Assembly: GCA_050246115.1 (NCBI GenBank)
Contig: JBFWWP010000003.1
Coordinates: 241,474 to 305,473 of the forward strand
Direction of reading: 5' to 3'
DNA from: JBFWWP01 sp050246115
GTDB taxonomy: Bacteria; Planctomycetota; UBA8108; UBA1146; JAJFFE01
DNA: 64,000 nucleotides
Part shown: positions 45,128 through 53,412 of the stretch, one piece after another
Layout: every line of letters starts with the position of its first letter
Position numbering within the stretch: the stretch's first letter is position 1
Notes under the pieces: model-generated
Seen by the model: only the letters and a program-made list of their open reading frames with translations
Databases searched by the model: none
What the model was told of the DNA's origin: nothing
Made by a program: the position numbers and the translations under genes

Positions 45128-45739
45128 CTACTCCTTCGAGGGCTCCGCCACTTTCAGAGTCTCGATCACCTCATCGACCAGGCCGTAGGTCTTCGCCTCG
45201 GCAGCGGACATGAACAAGTCCCAGTGAGAGTCATCTTCGATCTGCTGGGCAGCTTTGCCGGTGTGCTTGGACAGGATCCGACACAGGCTGTCCTTGTTCC
45301 GAAGAATCTCTCGGGCCTGGATCTCGATATCGACCGCGGTCCCCTGCGCGCCACCCCACGGTTGGTGAATCATGATGCGTGAATTCGGCAAGGCATGACG
45401 CTTGCCCTTGGTGCCGGCGGCCAACAACACCGCACCCATCGAAGACGCCTGCCCCATGCAGAAAGTTGCGATGTCGCACTGCACGAACTGCATCGTGTCG
45501 TAGATGGCGAGCCCGGCGGTTACCGAACCACCTGGCGAGTTGATGTAGATGTTGATGTCTTGGTTCCGGTTGTCGGAGACCAGGAACAAGATCTGCGCGA
45601 TCACCAGATTCGCTGTGTGGTCGTGGATCCCGTCGCCAATGAAAATGATGCGGTCCTTGAGCAGTCGCGAGAAGATGTCGTAGGAACGCTCGCCGCGCCC
45701 GGTCTTCTCAATGACGAAAGGGACCAGATTACCCTGCAT
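45128..45739 (-). CDS. clpP: ATP-dependent Clp protease proteolytic subunit ClpP
   Basis: 203 residues. The catalytic triad can be read as Ser100 (MGQASSMGAVLLAAG), His125 (RIMIHQPWGG) and Asp174 (SHWDLFMSAAEA). It forms the double-heptamer chamber and works with ClpX, whose gene follows directly. ATG at 45739. The order tig-clpP-clpX is conserved in many bacteria, consistent with a shared proteostasis unit. Confidence 0.98.
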   Translation of the reverse strand: MQGNLVPFVIEKTGRGERSYDIFSRLLKDRIIFIGDGIHDHTANLVIAQILFLVSDNRNQDINIYINSPGGSVTAGLAIYDTMQFVQCDIATFCMGQASSMGAVLLAAGTKGKRHALPNSRIMIHQPWGGAQGTAVDIEIQAREILRNKDSLCRILSKHTGKAAQQIEDDSHWDLFMSAAEAKTYGLVDEVIETLKVAEPSKE

Positions 45740-46058
45740 TCGTTACTCCTTCACCATTGGAGCTAGCCCCGGGGTCGCGTCGACGCAATGATCGCCGCCC
45801 AATCACTCGGGTGCCCCGAATGTCCTGTCTCAGAAGCCTGTGCACTCCGGAGATCGTCGGCCCTCTACGATCGAGCCAACCTCTTGATCGTGCGAATGGC
45901 CCGATCAAGTTCAATGCGACTGAGCCAGAGTTTCTATCCCCTCAACGGTCCTCGATTCCCAACGACCGAGCTGCACCGGCCAAACCGGTCCCCACCCGTC
46001 GGGCAACGTTCCAACATCAACCATCGCATCCGAGGAAGCGCCACGGAGTCGAGGCGCG
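45740..46058. other. Spacer between clpP and tig
   Basis: About 320 bp between tig stop and clpP start, both minus strand. Longer than usual for this pair, so clpP may have its own promoter here, though I cannot read one with confidence. Confidence 0.3.
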
Positions 46059-47426
46059 TTACTCGGCCGACCCCTCGGTTGGCGACGCCGGAGCATCGAC
46101 AACGGGCGCCGTGGCGGACGGACTTGCGGACCCGACAACCTGGGCTTTGCGCCGGACGAAGGCCCCGACCTTGTCCCGCAGGAGACTATCACGGAGCGCC
46201 GCCAAACGGTTGTGACCTTGGAACTCCTCGAGCACTTCGACCGGATTGCGATTCTGTGTCGCGGCAATCATCTGGATGCGCGTGCTCATCTCGTCCTCGG
46301 TGACAAAGATCCTCTCTTCTTCGGCTATCCGGTCGATGAGGAAGATCTGTTTGGCGTCGTCCTCGGCCTGCTTCCGACGTTCCGCTTCATGGTTCGCCAT
46401 CTCCTTCTCAGCATCCTCGCGTGAGGTGCCGAGACGAGCGAGACGCAAACGTTCGTACAGGTCGATCTCTTGCAAGCGGGCCTCTACCACAGACGCAGGG
46501 AGCTCGGTCTGGAGTTCGGACACGAGGCGAGCCATTAGCTCCTCCTCCTGCCGGTGCTCCTCGTTGATGCGACGCCGAGTCTCCAACGACGACCGGATGT
46601 CGCTTCGCAGCTCGTCCAACGAGGCGGTGTCGCACTTCCGCGCGAGGTCATCGTCGACTGCGGGGAGAATGCTCCGACTGATGGATCGAACGACGAGGGC
46701 CATCTGCAGGCTACGGCCTCGCAGCTCCGATCGCGGGAAGTCGTCCGGAACCTGGACCGTGAAGCGCAGCTCGCTATCCTGGGTCGCGCCCCTCAGACCA
46801 TCGGAGAGGCCGTCCACGACCATGTTATCGACGCGGTCGACCCCGATCTTCATATAGACCTGGTCTCGGGTCAGCACCTCTTGATCGCCATCGAGCAGCC
46901 GAAGGTCTACCGTGGTCACGTCGTCGTCCGCCTGGTGGCCGAACTCGACGGGCTGGATGTCGGCGAACTCTCGTCGCAGCGACTCGAGCTCCCGCTCGAT
47001 GTCCTCGGCAGCCACTTCGACCGGGCGTGCCTCGACGGGTAGGCCCTTGTAAACCGGAAGTTGAAACTGCGGGTGCACCTCGAAGACTGCCTCGAATCGG
47101 AACGGCTGGCCGACTTCGAACTGAACGTTGTCGAACTTGGGCTCGCCGAGAGTTCGAAGGTCGAGTTTCTCGATCTCCTTGTCGAACGAGGTCTGGAGCA
47201 GATCGTGTCGCACTTCTTTCTCGATCTTCTCGGCGTACCGTCGCTCGAGCAGGCTCCGCGGCACCCTACCCTTTCGGAAACCCGGAATCTGAATGCTCTT
47301 GGCGAGCTCGGCGTAGTTGTCGTCGATCTCCTTGCTGACCGCGGCCGCAGGCAGCTCGGCACGGAGCCGCTTCTTGCAGGGGCCTTCCTCGGTGACCTCG
47401 ACGAGAATCTCTTGGTGTTCGCTCAT
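46059..47426 (-). CDS. tig: Trigger factor (ribosome-associated chaperone)
   Basis: 455 residues. The ribosome-binding signature is in the N-terminal domain (SIQIPGFRKGRVPRSLLERRY), followed by the FKBP-like PPIase region (VTTVDLRLLDGDQEVLTRDQVYMKIG, FTVQVPDDFPRSELRG) and the helical C-terminal arms (EERIFVTEDEMSTRIQMIAATQNRNPVEVLEEF). It shields nascent chains at the exit tunnel. The acidic end (SATAPVVDAPASPTEGSAE) is typical. A strong promoter is read at 47471-47499, and GAGGGAG precedes the ATG. Confidence 0.97.
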   Translation of the reverse strand: MSEHQEILVEVTEEGPCKKRLRAELPAAAVSKEIDDNYAELAKSIQIPGFRKGRVPRSLLERRYAEKIEKEVRHDLLQTSFDKEIEKLDLRTLGEPKFDNVQFEVGQPFRFEAVFEVHPQFQLPVYKGLPVEARPVEVAAEDIERELESLRREFADIQPVEFGHQADDDVTTVDLRLLDGDQEVLTRDQVYMKIGVDRVDNMVVDGLSDGLRGATQDSELRFTVQVPDDFPRSELRGRSLQMALVVRSISRSILPAVDDDLARKCDTASLDELRSDIRSSLETRRRINEEHRQEEELMARLVSELQTELPASVVEARLQEIDLYERLRLARLGTSREDAEKEMANHEAERRKQAEDDAKQIFLIDRIAEEERIFVTEDEMSTRIQMIAATQNRNPVEVLEEFQGHNRLAALRDSLLRDKVGAFVRRKAQVVGSASPSATAPVVDAPASPTEGSAE

Positions 47427-47470
47427 TACTAAACTCCCTCGGAGCCATGACTCTCAGCGCCAACTGGCGG

Positions 47471-47499
47471 AATGTAGCCTACGCAAGTATCGGTGTCAA
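47471..47499 (-). promoter_or_regulatory. Sigma-70-type promoter of tig
   Basis: On the minus strand TTGACA (47494-47499), 17-bp spacer, TACATT (47471-47476). Predicted start near 47464 gives a leader of about 40 nt before the ATG. A textbook consensus -35. Confidence 0.7.
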
Positions 47500-47789
47500 A
47501 CTGGCGCGGCTGCTGAAAACTCGCTGAAAACTGCAGCACGAAAAGCACTTGTGACGTGCGGACCGGGTGGGCTCCGGGCCGGGGCCCGACCGGATACGGG
47601 GCACTTGTCCGGCAGCGGGCGACCCATCGCTGAGATCCCTCGGGCCATCCCTGGACTGGGAAACGAGAGCGAGCCACGGTCGGGCAGGAGCCGTGGGAGG
47701 GGCCCCTACCAGGGACGCGCCGACGCTTCGACTTTCGCTTGAGTCGGGCAGTAGGATGGCCGCATGAGCAGGAGCAGTTGTCATCTCAC

Positions 47790-47850
47790 TCTGCCTGAGG
47801 ACGGGGTCATTCTGCCTGGGGGCGGGGTCATTCTGCCTGGGGATAGGGCG
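47790..47850 (+). repeat. 21-bp tandem repeat
   Basis: Nearly three units of TCTGCCTGGGGGCGGGGTCAT, the first with two changes, placed about 65 bp before the MFS gene. The core GGGGTCA is also present in the 17-bp array at 63861-63911. Confidence 0.75.
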
Positions 47851-47915
47851 ATCGAGCGGTCCGTCTGGACGCGCCCTGCGCATCGGCGCCGCAACACCGC
47901 CGCTGGACACCCCGC

Positions 47916-49169
47916 TTGAGCGAGCCGACGTCACCCGCCGGCCGCAGATTCCGGCCCTCCCTCCTCGCACTCACGGCCCTGAACAGCGCGGTCAGTGGCA
48001 TCGTCACCAGTGGCATCGCTTTCATCACGCGCCAGGGCTACGACTTCTCTGCCCTCGAGAACTACGGGCTCGCAGGCTGCATCGGCCTGACCTACGTCGT
48101 CGGTGCGTGCACCGCCGGGCGAATCGTGGCGCGCCTTCGCGCGTACGCCTCGACTCGCGCCCTCTTGGCATGGCAGCTGCTTGCAATGGGCTCCCTGTGC
48201 GCGCTCCCCAGCGTGTGTGGCCCATGGGCCGTTTGGCCGCTCGCTTTGATCTACAGTCCGCTGGCTGGGATCCTGTGGCCGATCATCGAAAGCTACGTCA
48301 GCGGCGGTCGTGGCGGGGAACGTCTGCGCAGTGCGATCGGCACATGGAACACGGTCTGGGCCGGCGCACTGGTGGTCTCGTACGTCGCGATCACGCCCTA
48401 TTGCGAGTCGCACCCGGCCGCCACTTTACTGTGCCTCGGCGTCGTGCAAGCCCTAAGCGCGCTCGCGCTGCTCGGCTTACCGCGCGACCCGCTCCCGCAC
48501 GTCGATGAGCCGCACCCACACGCCCCGGAGTTCGCTCACTTCCTGAACGCATTCCGGCTACTGCTCCCGACTGGCTACCTGCTCTACACCGCCCTGAGCC
48601 CGTTCGTGCCAAACGCCATGGAACGTCTCGCCATCGACCGCCACCTCCATGCTGCATTGTTTGCGGTTGCGCTGCTGTTGCCCCGCACCCTCGGCTTCGT
48701 GGTCCTGACGCGGTGGCACGGTTGGCACGGGCGCTGGTCGTTCCCGCTGGCGGGCAGCGTGCTCCTCCTCGGTGGGTTCGCACTGGCGATTGGCGCGTCG
48801 TGGGCGGCCTCGGGCGCGTGGGGTGTTTGTCTGCACTTGGCCGGCCTAGCGGCCTTCGGCTGCGGCATGTCGGCGGTGTATCAAGGAGCGATCTACTACG
48901 CGATGGAGGTCGGCCAGTCGGAAGTCGCCGCCGGCGGTACCCACGAACTGCTCATTGGCGTCGGCTACACGGTCGGCCCATTGTTCGGGGTGGCATCGGC
49001 CGCGGCGGTCCGCGGAGGGTGGCTCGCCCGGTCGGACTTCGAGCTGGGGGTGCTGTTACCCGCCTTGGCGGTCGCCTTGTGGGTGACCCATCGCGCCTGG
49101 CACGTCGGGCACCGTCGGCGACGGGCCCGTTCGCAAGTGGGCCGCGGCGCTGGGGTCCCGGCGGCTTGA
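47916..49169 (+). CDS. MFS-like membrane transporter
   Basis: 417 residues with about 12 hydrophobic segments (LLALTALNSAVSGIVTSGIAF; GLTYVVGACTAGRIVARLRAY; and others) and a short, charged central loop (PRDPLPHVDEPHPHAPEF). The half-repeat layout fits the major facilitator superfamily, but the sequence motifs are weak. Substrate unknown. The TTG start at 47916 gives MSEPTSPAGRRFRP; no strong ribosome site is seen. It is alone between tig and tRNA-Gly. Confidence 0.78.
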   Translation: MSEPTSPAGRRFRPSLLALTALNSAVSGIVTSGIAFITRQGYDFSALENYGLAGCIGLTYVVGACTAGRIVARLRAYASTRALLAWQLLAMGSLCALPSVCGPWAVWPLALIYSPLAGILWPIIESYVSGGRGGERLRSAIGTWNTVWAGALVVSYVAITPYCESHPAATLLCLGVVQALSALALLGLPRDPLPHVDEPHPHAPEFAHFLNAFRLLLPTGYLLYTALSPFVPNAMERLAIDRHLHAALFAVALLLPRTLGFVVLTRWHGWHGRWSFPLAGSVLLLGGFALAIGASWAASGAWGVCLHLAGLAAFGCGMSAVYQGAIYYAMEVGQSEVAAGGTHELLIGVGYTVGPLFGVASAAAVRGGWLARSDFELGVLLPALAVALWVTHRAWHVGHRRRRARSQVGRGAGVPAA

Positions 49170-49336
49170 GATGGCGTCCTGAAACACGGACGAAACCCGG
49201 GCGGCGCGGCGACCGCGGGACCGCACGAGTCCACGCGCTCGACCGCGCTGGCTGAACCCTGGCCGAAACAAGAGCGAAGAAGTCGAAGCGAGGCAGCGAA
49301 GCATTGCTGAGGGAGTTGCTGAGGATAAGGCAAAAG

Positions 49337-49411
49337 TGGAGCGGGTGATGGGACTTGAACCCACGACAACGACGTTGGCAACGTCGTGCTCTACCACTGA
49401 GCTACACCCGC
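49337..49411 (-). tRNA. tRNA-Gly (anticodon GCC)
   Basis: Minus-strand cloverleaf of 75 nt. The acceptor stem GCGGGTG/CACCCGC flanks the D-arm AGCTCAGTGGTAGAGC, the anticodon loop TTGCCAA (GCC) sits in a CGACG/CGTCG stem, and the T-arm is GTGGGTTCAAGTCCCAT. CCA is encoded at the 3-prime end. Confidence 0.97.
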
Positions 49412-49726
49412 CCGGACCGTGGCTGAAAAGACCGTGGCTGAAAAGGAACTCAGCACCTCAGTGATCGGGCATTGTAGAAACGACCGGGGGGGTGTCAATA
49501 CACCGTCGGCGAGGATTTTCGCGGCGAATCCCGGGCTTTTCCCACCGGTCATCGAGGAGAGTCGGACCGGCCGCGGTGGCAAAGGCTGCGCGACGGCTCC
49601 CTGAGCGTCTACCCCTCCTTCCTCAGCGAAGTGTCAGGGAGGAATGTGCGGTAAGCTCCGGACCTTCCTCAACTACGAAGCTTCTGGCTGCGAAGCGGGC
49701 TCGCGCGGGTCGAGTGCAACGCCGGG
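49412..49726. other. Spacer between tRNA-Gly and the GNAT gene
   Basis: About 315 bp. It contains the tRNA promoter and the twofold 14-16 bp direct repeat at 49416-49445. The rest has no feature I can support. Confidence 0.4.
49471..49498 (-). promoter_or_regulatory. Promoter of tRNA-Gly
   Basis: TTGACA (49493-49498), 16-bp spacer, TACAAT (49471-49476) on the minus strand. The start would be near 49464, about 53 nt before the mature tRNA. A direct repeat of ACCGTGGCTGAAAA lies between promoter and tRNA (49416-49445). Confidence 0.75.
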
Positions 49727-50158
49727 TCAGACCGTGGGGCACGGCAGCTCATAGTAGTGCTCGCCGTCTGGCAGGATACGGCGGAAGCTCCAGCCGGCGG
49801 CCTCGTAGAAGCGCTGAGCCCTTGTGCCAGGGTCTGTGCTCAACCAAATGCACTGCACTCCCTGCGAGAACAGCCACTCGACCATTGCAGCATGCAACCT
49901 GCGACCGTAGCCCTTGCCTTCGTGCTGTGGGTGAACAAACAACGCCCAGATGTTCTTGGTGTCTCTGTTCCCGACAGCGAAGGCAACGACAACCTTGGCC
50001 TCGGTGATGACCCATCCGCGACCGGTGACCGTGATCTCGGGGACGTAGTGCTCTTCGCGGATGGCGCTCGACGTGAGCGGGTTCTCGCGAACGGACAAGC
50101 GAACGCGGTGCATGCCAGGAATGTCTTCGAGCATCGCTTGGCGCAGCATCCCTTCCAT
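49727..50158 (-). CDS. GNAT-family N-acetyltransferase
   Basis: 143 residues. The acetyl-CoA binding motif A is ALFVHPQHEGKGYGRRLHAAMVEW (QxxGxG type), preceded by the beta-strands VVVAFAVGNRDTKNIW and followed by FYEAAGWSFR. This is the usual GNAT layout; the acceptor is unknown. The ATG at 50158 is chosen because the upstream 43 residues of the frame look non-coding. It lies 11 bp after a small gene on the same strand. Confidence 0.88.
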   Translation of the reverse strand: MEGMLRQAMLEDIPGMHRVRLSVRENPLTSSAIREEHYVPEITVTGRGWVITEAKVVVAFAVGNRDTKNIWALFVHPQHEGKGYGRRLHAAMVEWLFSQGVQCIWLSTDPGTRAQRFYEAAGWSFRRILPDGEHYYELPCPTV

Positions 50159-50169
50159 TCGACGCCGCC

Positions 50170-50391
50170 TTAACCCTTTGTCGATCGGCGGTCCGCCGCA
50201 GGCAGGGCCGCCGCGTCGAATTGTTGGGCAGCACGACCGCGAAGACGCTTCAGGAGCGGATTTTCGATCTCCGGCGAGGCGAGCCATTTCAGCTCTTCCA
50301 TCGGGGTCAAGCCCTCGATCTCGGCGGAGTTCTCCTCGCGAGCCACGCGCATCATCGCGACCGCACCGAGCTCCTTCTCGGTCTCATTCAT
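50170..50391 (-). CDS. Small uncharacterised protein
   Basis: 73 residues (MNETEKELGAVAMMRVAREENSAEIEGLTPMEELKWLASPEIENPLL...). Charged and helical, no family recognised. Its ATG overlaps the stop of the 28-residue frame before it (ATGAATGA). It might be real, or together with that frame a remnant of one longer gene broken by a frameshift. Confidence 0.5.
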   Translation of the reverse strand: MNETEKELGAVAMMRVAREENSAEIEGLTPMEELKWLASPEIENPLLKRLRGRAAQQFDAAALPAADRRSTKG

Positions 50392-50470
50392 CTGTCAACA
50401 CCTCTCGGGCGATCTTACGATCGGCACAACCGCGCGCGAGCAACGCTTCGATTGAACTGATGTCTGCCAT
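50384..50470 (-). CDS. Very short frame, possibly a gene remnant
   Basis: 28 residues, MADISSIEALLARGCADRKIAREVLTDE, too short for the usual gene callers. The stretch ALLARGCADRKIAREVL looks like a helix-turn-helix fragment. AGGAGG lies about 14 nt upstream. Its stop overlaps the next ATG. I cannot tell a coupled leader peptide from a broken gene. Confidence 0.3.
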   Translation of the reverse strand: MADISSIEALLARGCADRKIAREVLTDE

Positions 50471-50514
50471 CTCGAGCCTGTTTGCCTCCTGATCGCGCCC
50501 TTTTCTGGGACGTG

Positions 50515-50595
50515 ATCTTTCTCATGGGCGCAAAGGCTCGAAAGTGGCTGGTTTTGAAGTGACCGCTAGTGGCCGATTTTGAGTGACCGGTGACA
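50515..50595 (-). mobile_element. IS21-like end, remnant
   Basis: From TGTCACC (50595 inward on the minus strand) there are two imperfect repeats, GGTCACTCAAAATCGGCCAC and GGTCACTTCAAAACCAGCCA, typical of the multiple end repeats of IS21 elements. Directly after them an ATG opens MRKI, the usual first residues of IstA, then homology stops. Only the end survives. Confidence 0.6.
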
Positions 50596-50692
50596 CCATG
50601 AGCTCTCCGCCGGCCTTCAGGCCGAAGGCTCTGCGCAGGGCGGCGGGGATCGTGACCACGCCACGGTCGTTGACGATGATGCGTTCAGCCAT
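50522..50692 (-). pseudogene. AbrB/MazE-type DNA-binding antitoxin, C-terminus replaced by an IS end
   Basis: The first 34 residues (MAERIIVNDRGVVTIPAALRRAFGLKAGGELMVS) are a good SpoVT-AbrB swapped-hairpin domain. The remaining 22 (PVTQNRPLAVTSKPATFEPLRP) are encoded by the IS21-like end, so the natural C-terminal toxin-binding segment is lost. The start is the ATG at 50692. No toxin gene follows. DNA binding might survive. Confidence 0.65.
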
Positions 50693-50814
50693 GGAACCTC
50701 CATTTCGTGGAAAATCAGTATAGCAGTGTCGTTCCGTGGCTTGAGACCTCCGGTCGCTTGACCGAAATACCATAATCTGGGACTCTCGTCAGAGGCAACA
50801 CAAGGAGACCCTCC

Positions 50815-51072
50815 ATGCCCAAGAACACGTCCTTCATCCTCGGCGACCACTTCGTCGACGCCTTCGTGGCGTCCCAGGTCGAGGCCGGGCGCTACCGGAA
50901 CGCGACCGACGTGATCCGCTCGGGCCTGCAGCTCCTCGAAGAGCGCGAGACCACGCTGCAAGCCCTCCGCCACGCGCTGAGCGAGGGAGAGCAAAGCGGC
51001 GTCGCCGGTCCGCTCAACATGGAGAAGATCAAGAGGCAAGCGCGCGAGGAAGCTGGCCTGACGCCCTCGTGA
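50815..51072 (+). CDS. parD: ParD-family antitoxin
   Basis: 85 residues. The N-terminal ribbon-helix-helix part reads TSFILGDHFVDAFVASQVEAGRYRNATDVIRSGLQLLEERE, the ParD/CC2985 pattern. The C-terminal half (ALSEGEQSGVAGPLNMEKIKRQAREEAG) would bind ParE. The stop overlaps the parE GTG (GTGA). It appears intact even though its toxin gene is frameshifted. Confidence 0.9.
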   Translation: MPKNTSFILGDHFVDAFVASQVEAGRYRNATDVIRSGLQLLEERETTLQALRHALSEGEQSGVAGPLNMEKIKRQAREEAGLTPS

Positions 51073-51373
51073 CAAGTCGGCTTGTCGTCAGCGAGCGCGC
51101 CGAAGCAGACCTTCGCGAAGTCTGGGTCTACAGCTTCAAAACCTGGGAACGAGGCACAGTGCCGATCGCTACCTCGATGAACTCGACGCCGGCCTGCATG
51201 AGTGCGGAGCAGAGCCGGAGCGCGGCCGGCGCCGCGACCAGGTTCGGCCTGGCTACTGGTCGCGCCTCATCCGTCGTCACGTCGCCTTCTACACCGTCAC
51301 GACCGACGAGGTTCTGATCCAACGCGTGCTGCACGGCAGCATGGAACCGGACCTGCACCTGGACGACGAGTAG
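51069..51373 (+). pseudogene. parE: ParE-family toxin, frameshifted
   Basis: The frame from the GTG at 51069 begins LVVSERAEADLREVWVYSFKTWER, a ParE/RelE N-terminus, then continues as nonsense to a stop at 51315. The correct continuation, ADRYLDELDAGLHECG, then WSRLIRRHVAFYTVTTDEVLIQRVLHG, is in another frame and ends at TAG 51371-51373. One base was gained or lost near 51145-51160. The toxin should be inactive unless the shift is a sequencing error. Confidence 0.85.
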
Positions 51374-51477
51374 CGAGCCCCCATGACGCCTCGCGGGGCG
51401 GCATCGACGACGGGCAGTGGATGTGGCCGGCCACCGGCTGATAGTTCGCTGAGCGACTGGCGCGTCATAACGCGCCG

Positions 51478-51768
51478 CTACTTGTTCGGACGTGCCCAGG
51501 TGATGTTGACCACGTGCAACGGTTCGCCCGTCATGTCGACCGCACTCGGATCCACGAACACCCGGCTCTTGCTGCTCGACCCGGCCTTCTCGACATCCCT
51601 GAAGTAGTCGTCATCTTCCGCGGTTGGCCGCCAAATGCTACTCGCGTCGATCTCGACGTGGAAATAGAGGCGCAAGTCGTTCTTATTCTTGTCGACGCAG
51701 CTGACGAGCTGCAAGTCCACGCGAATGCGTTCTCCTCCATCTAGACTCGTGATAGGCTTCGTGTCCAA
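51478..51768 (-). CDS. Small uncharacterised protein
   Basis: 96 residues (MDTKPITSLDGGERIRVDLQLVSCVDKNKNDLRLYFHVEIDAS...). Composition is typical of a real soluble protein and unlike its GC-rich shadows. No family recognised. The TTG at 51768 is the only start available; the frame upstream stays open for a few dozen codons (NNELWGAW before the TTG) and would need another start, so a truncated gene is possible. Confidence 0.45.
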   Translation of the reverse strand: MDTKPITSLDGGERIRVDLQLVSCVDKNKNDLRLYFHVEIDASSIWRPTAEDDDYFRDVEKAGSSSKSRVFVDPSAVDMTGEPLHVVNITWARPNK

Positions 51769-52144
51769 CCATGCGCCCCACAGCTCGTTGTTCTCTTCAC
51801 CTTCCCTCTTGTCTTCGCGAAGATACCCACGTCCACGAATACCGAGTCTTGCTCGGGGTGCGCGTCGGAAGGGACGGTGCTGCCGCCTGATCCCTCACCT
51901 CTGGGTCGGGTGAATGGTGAACTTTGGGACTCGAGGACCTGAGCCTCTTTGAGGTGGAGGCCCGCGAAGCACCTTCGTGCTCAGACCGGCACGGAACGCC
52001 GGGTTCCTCCCGCGTCAGATGCGATGAGCAACTCGAGCTCAGCTCACACAAGTGGCGGGCGACCGCGGTTGCGGTTCATCCCGTTTGGCACCGTCGGGTT
52101 CGATGACGTAAGCGTTGGCTTGTTAGAGCTTTGCCGCGCCACTG
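51769..52144. other. Spacer in the accessory region
   Basis: About 375 bp. An open frame on the minus strand (51797-52051) is Ser/Arg-rich and not convincing. No repeats or promoters recognised. Confidence 0.3.
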
Positions 52145-52624
52145 TCACTGTTTCTCGCGCGGAAAGCTGCGGAGGTCCCTCAAGAACCCGCCGCTTCCGC
52201 ATACAATGTAGTACCAGCCCCCTGCCTCTCGAAAGTCCTTCTGTGGACGCTGGCCATCCAAATAGAGAAAGAACACAAGAACGTCCGCGCCCGTGAATCC
52301 CAGTTTTCCATGTGTGTACAGATAGACGGCGTGGCGCATGTTATCATAGAGCCATGGTTGTTCATGGCGCCCGTCGAAACTCCTCGGGGCCGGCAGGTCT
52401 TCCACCAGACCCTCGAGGCTATCAGGGAACCTCCCCGTTCTCTCCCTGACTTCCCGCAGGCGCGCTACCACCTCGTTCCCAAGAATGCTTGTCTCCGATT
52501 GCCACTTCCTTACGCCCACCGAAAGAAATAGATAGTGACAGCCTCTTGACAAGGCCAATGGCACCACCCAGGCCAGCATGATACCGCCCACTATCGTCAC
52601 AACCGCTCGCCTGCTCACCTTCAA
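52145..52624 (-). CDS. Uncharacterised membrane-anchored protein
   Basis: 159 residues. A single N-terminal hydrophobic segment (VVTIVGGIMLAWVVPLALS) is followed by a soluble domain with EVVARLREVRERTGRFPDSLEGLVEDLPAP, a helix-plus-FPDSLEGL arrangement seen in many planctomycete pseudopilin-like proteins, and GGWYYIVCGSGGFLRDL at the end. The local base composition is lower in GC than the surroundings. Function unknown. TTG at 52624 or GTG at 52618 as start. Confidence 0.6.
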   Translation of the reverse strand: MKVSRRAVVTIVGGIMLAWVVPLALSRGCHYLFLSVGVRKWQSETSILGNEVVARLREVRERTGRFPDSLEGLVEDLPAPRSFDGRHEQPWLYDNMRHAVYLYTHGKLGFTGADVLVFFLYLDGQRPQKDFREAGGWYYIVCGSGGFLRDLRSFPREKQ

Positions 52625-52806
52625 TCACAACCAATCCAACGCGGAAGCGTGACGCAGCCATGCGCTCAGCGCGAGAGAATCTAATGGGTGACTGACTCAT
52701 CGTCGGAATTCTTGGGCGTCAATGGCCCGGCGCCTCTGACTGGTTCAACGGCAAAGCTTAGTTGCTTGCGCTGAAGGTCTATCCGCTCGCGCCGGTGACC
52801 CGGCGC

Positions 52807-53367
52807 TTAGACTGAGCTACGCACCAACTCGTGGCGAGCGAACAACGCGAGCAGCTGGAGGCCGGCCGCGGCCAAGGCCTCCCCGGCGCCCTCTTCACGA
52901 TCGACGATGACCAGCGCCTCTGCGACCGTAGCGCCCGTCTCTTCGCGAACGGCTTCCGCCGCCTTGATCAGAGACCCTCCGCTCGTGGCGACGTCGTCGA
53001 CGAGAACCACCCGGTCGGCGGCGCTCAGCGGCGGCCCTTCGAGGCGCCGCTGCATGCCGTGCTGCTTCGCCTGTCCCCGGGTGAAGAACGTCTTGAGTTC
53101 GACGCCGTGGGCCAAGGCCTCGAGCCCGATGGCGGCCACGATGGGGTCCGCGCCCGAAGTCGGGCCACCGACCGCGGTGCAACGCCCGCGAAGCCGATGG
53201 AACGCGAGCTCGGCGACCAGCTTGAGTCCACGTGGACTCAGCGTTACCAGGCGCCCATCAATATAGAAGTCTGTGGTCCGACCCGAGGCGAGCTTGACTT
53301 CACCGGTACGAATCGAGGCTCGGAGTAGCTCGGCGAGCCGGTCCGCGGCTGTCGGAGTTGCGTTCAC
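52807..53367 (-). CDS. pyrE: Orotate phosphoribosyltransferase
   Basis: 186 residues. VKLASGRTTDFYIDGRLVTL is the N-terminal substrate motif, followed by TAVGGPTSGADPIVAAIGLEA. The PRPP-binding motif VVLVDDVATSGGSLIKAAEAVRE is complete, and KTFFTRGQAKQHG is the catalytic loop. It makes OMP from orotate and PRPP in pyrimidine synthesis. The ATG at 53367 is the natural start. No other pyr gene adjoins. Confidence 0.96.
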   Translation of the reverse strand: MNATPTAADRLAELLRASIRTGEVKLASGRTTDFYIDGRLVTLSPRGLKLVAELAFHRLRGRCTAVGGPTSGADPIVAAIGLEALAHGVELKTFFTRGQAKQHGMQRRLEGPPLSAADRVVLVDDVATSGGSLIKAAEAVREETGATVAEALVIVDREEGAGEALAAAGLQLLALFARHELVRSSV

Positions 53368-53412
53368 TGTGGGCTCCCTTGCCTTCCGAGTCAGCCGGCG
53401 GAGCAGCGTGGC

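Larger units (their letters stand above)
47427..47915. other. Spacer between tig and the MFS gene
   Basis: About 490 bp between divergent genes. It contains the tig promoter (47471-47499) and a 21-bp tandem repeat (47790-47850). Nothing else recognised. Confidence 0.5.

Noticed and set aside
51797..52051. 84-residue minus-strand frame
   Set aside because: Ser-rich, no ribosome site, overlaps the possible upstream extension of the 51478-51768 frame in another frame.
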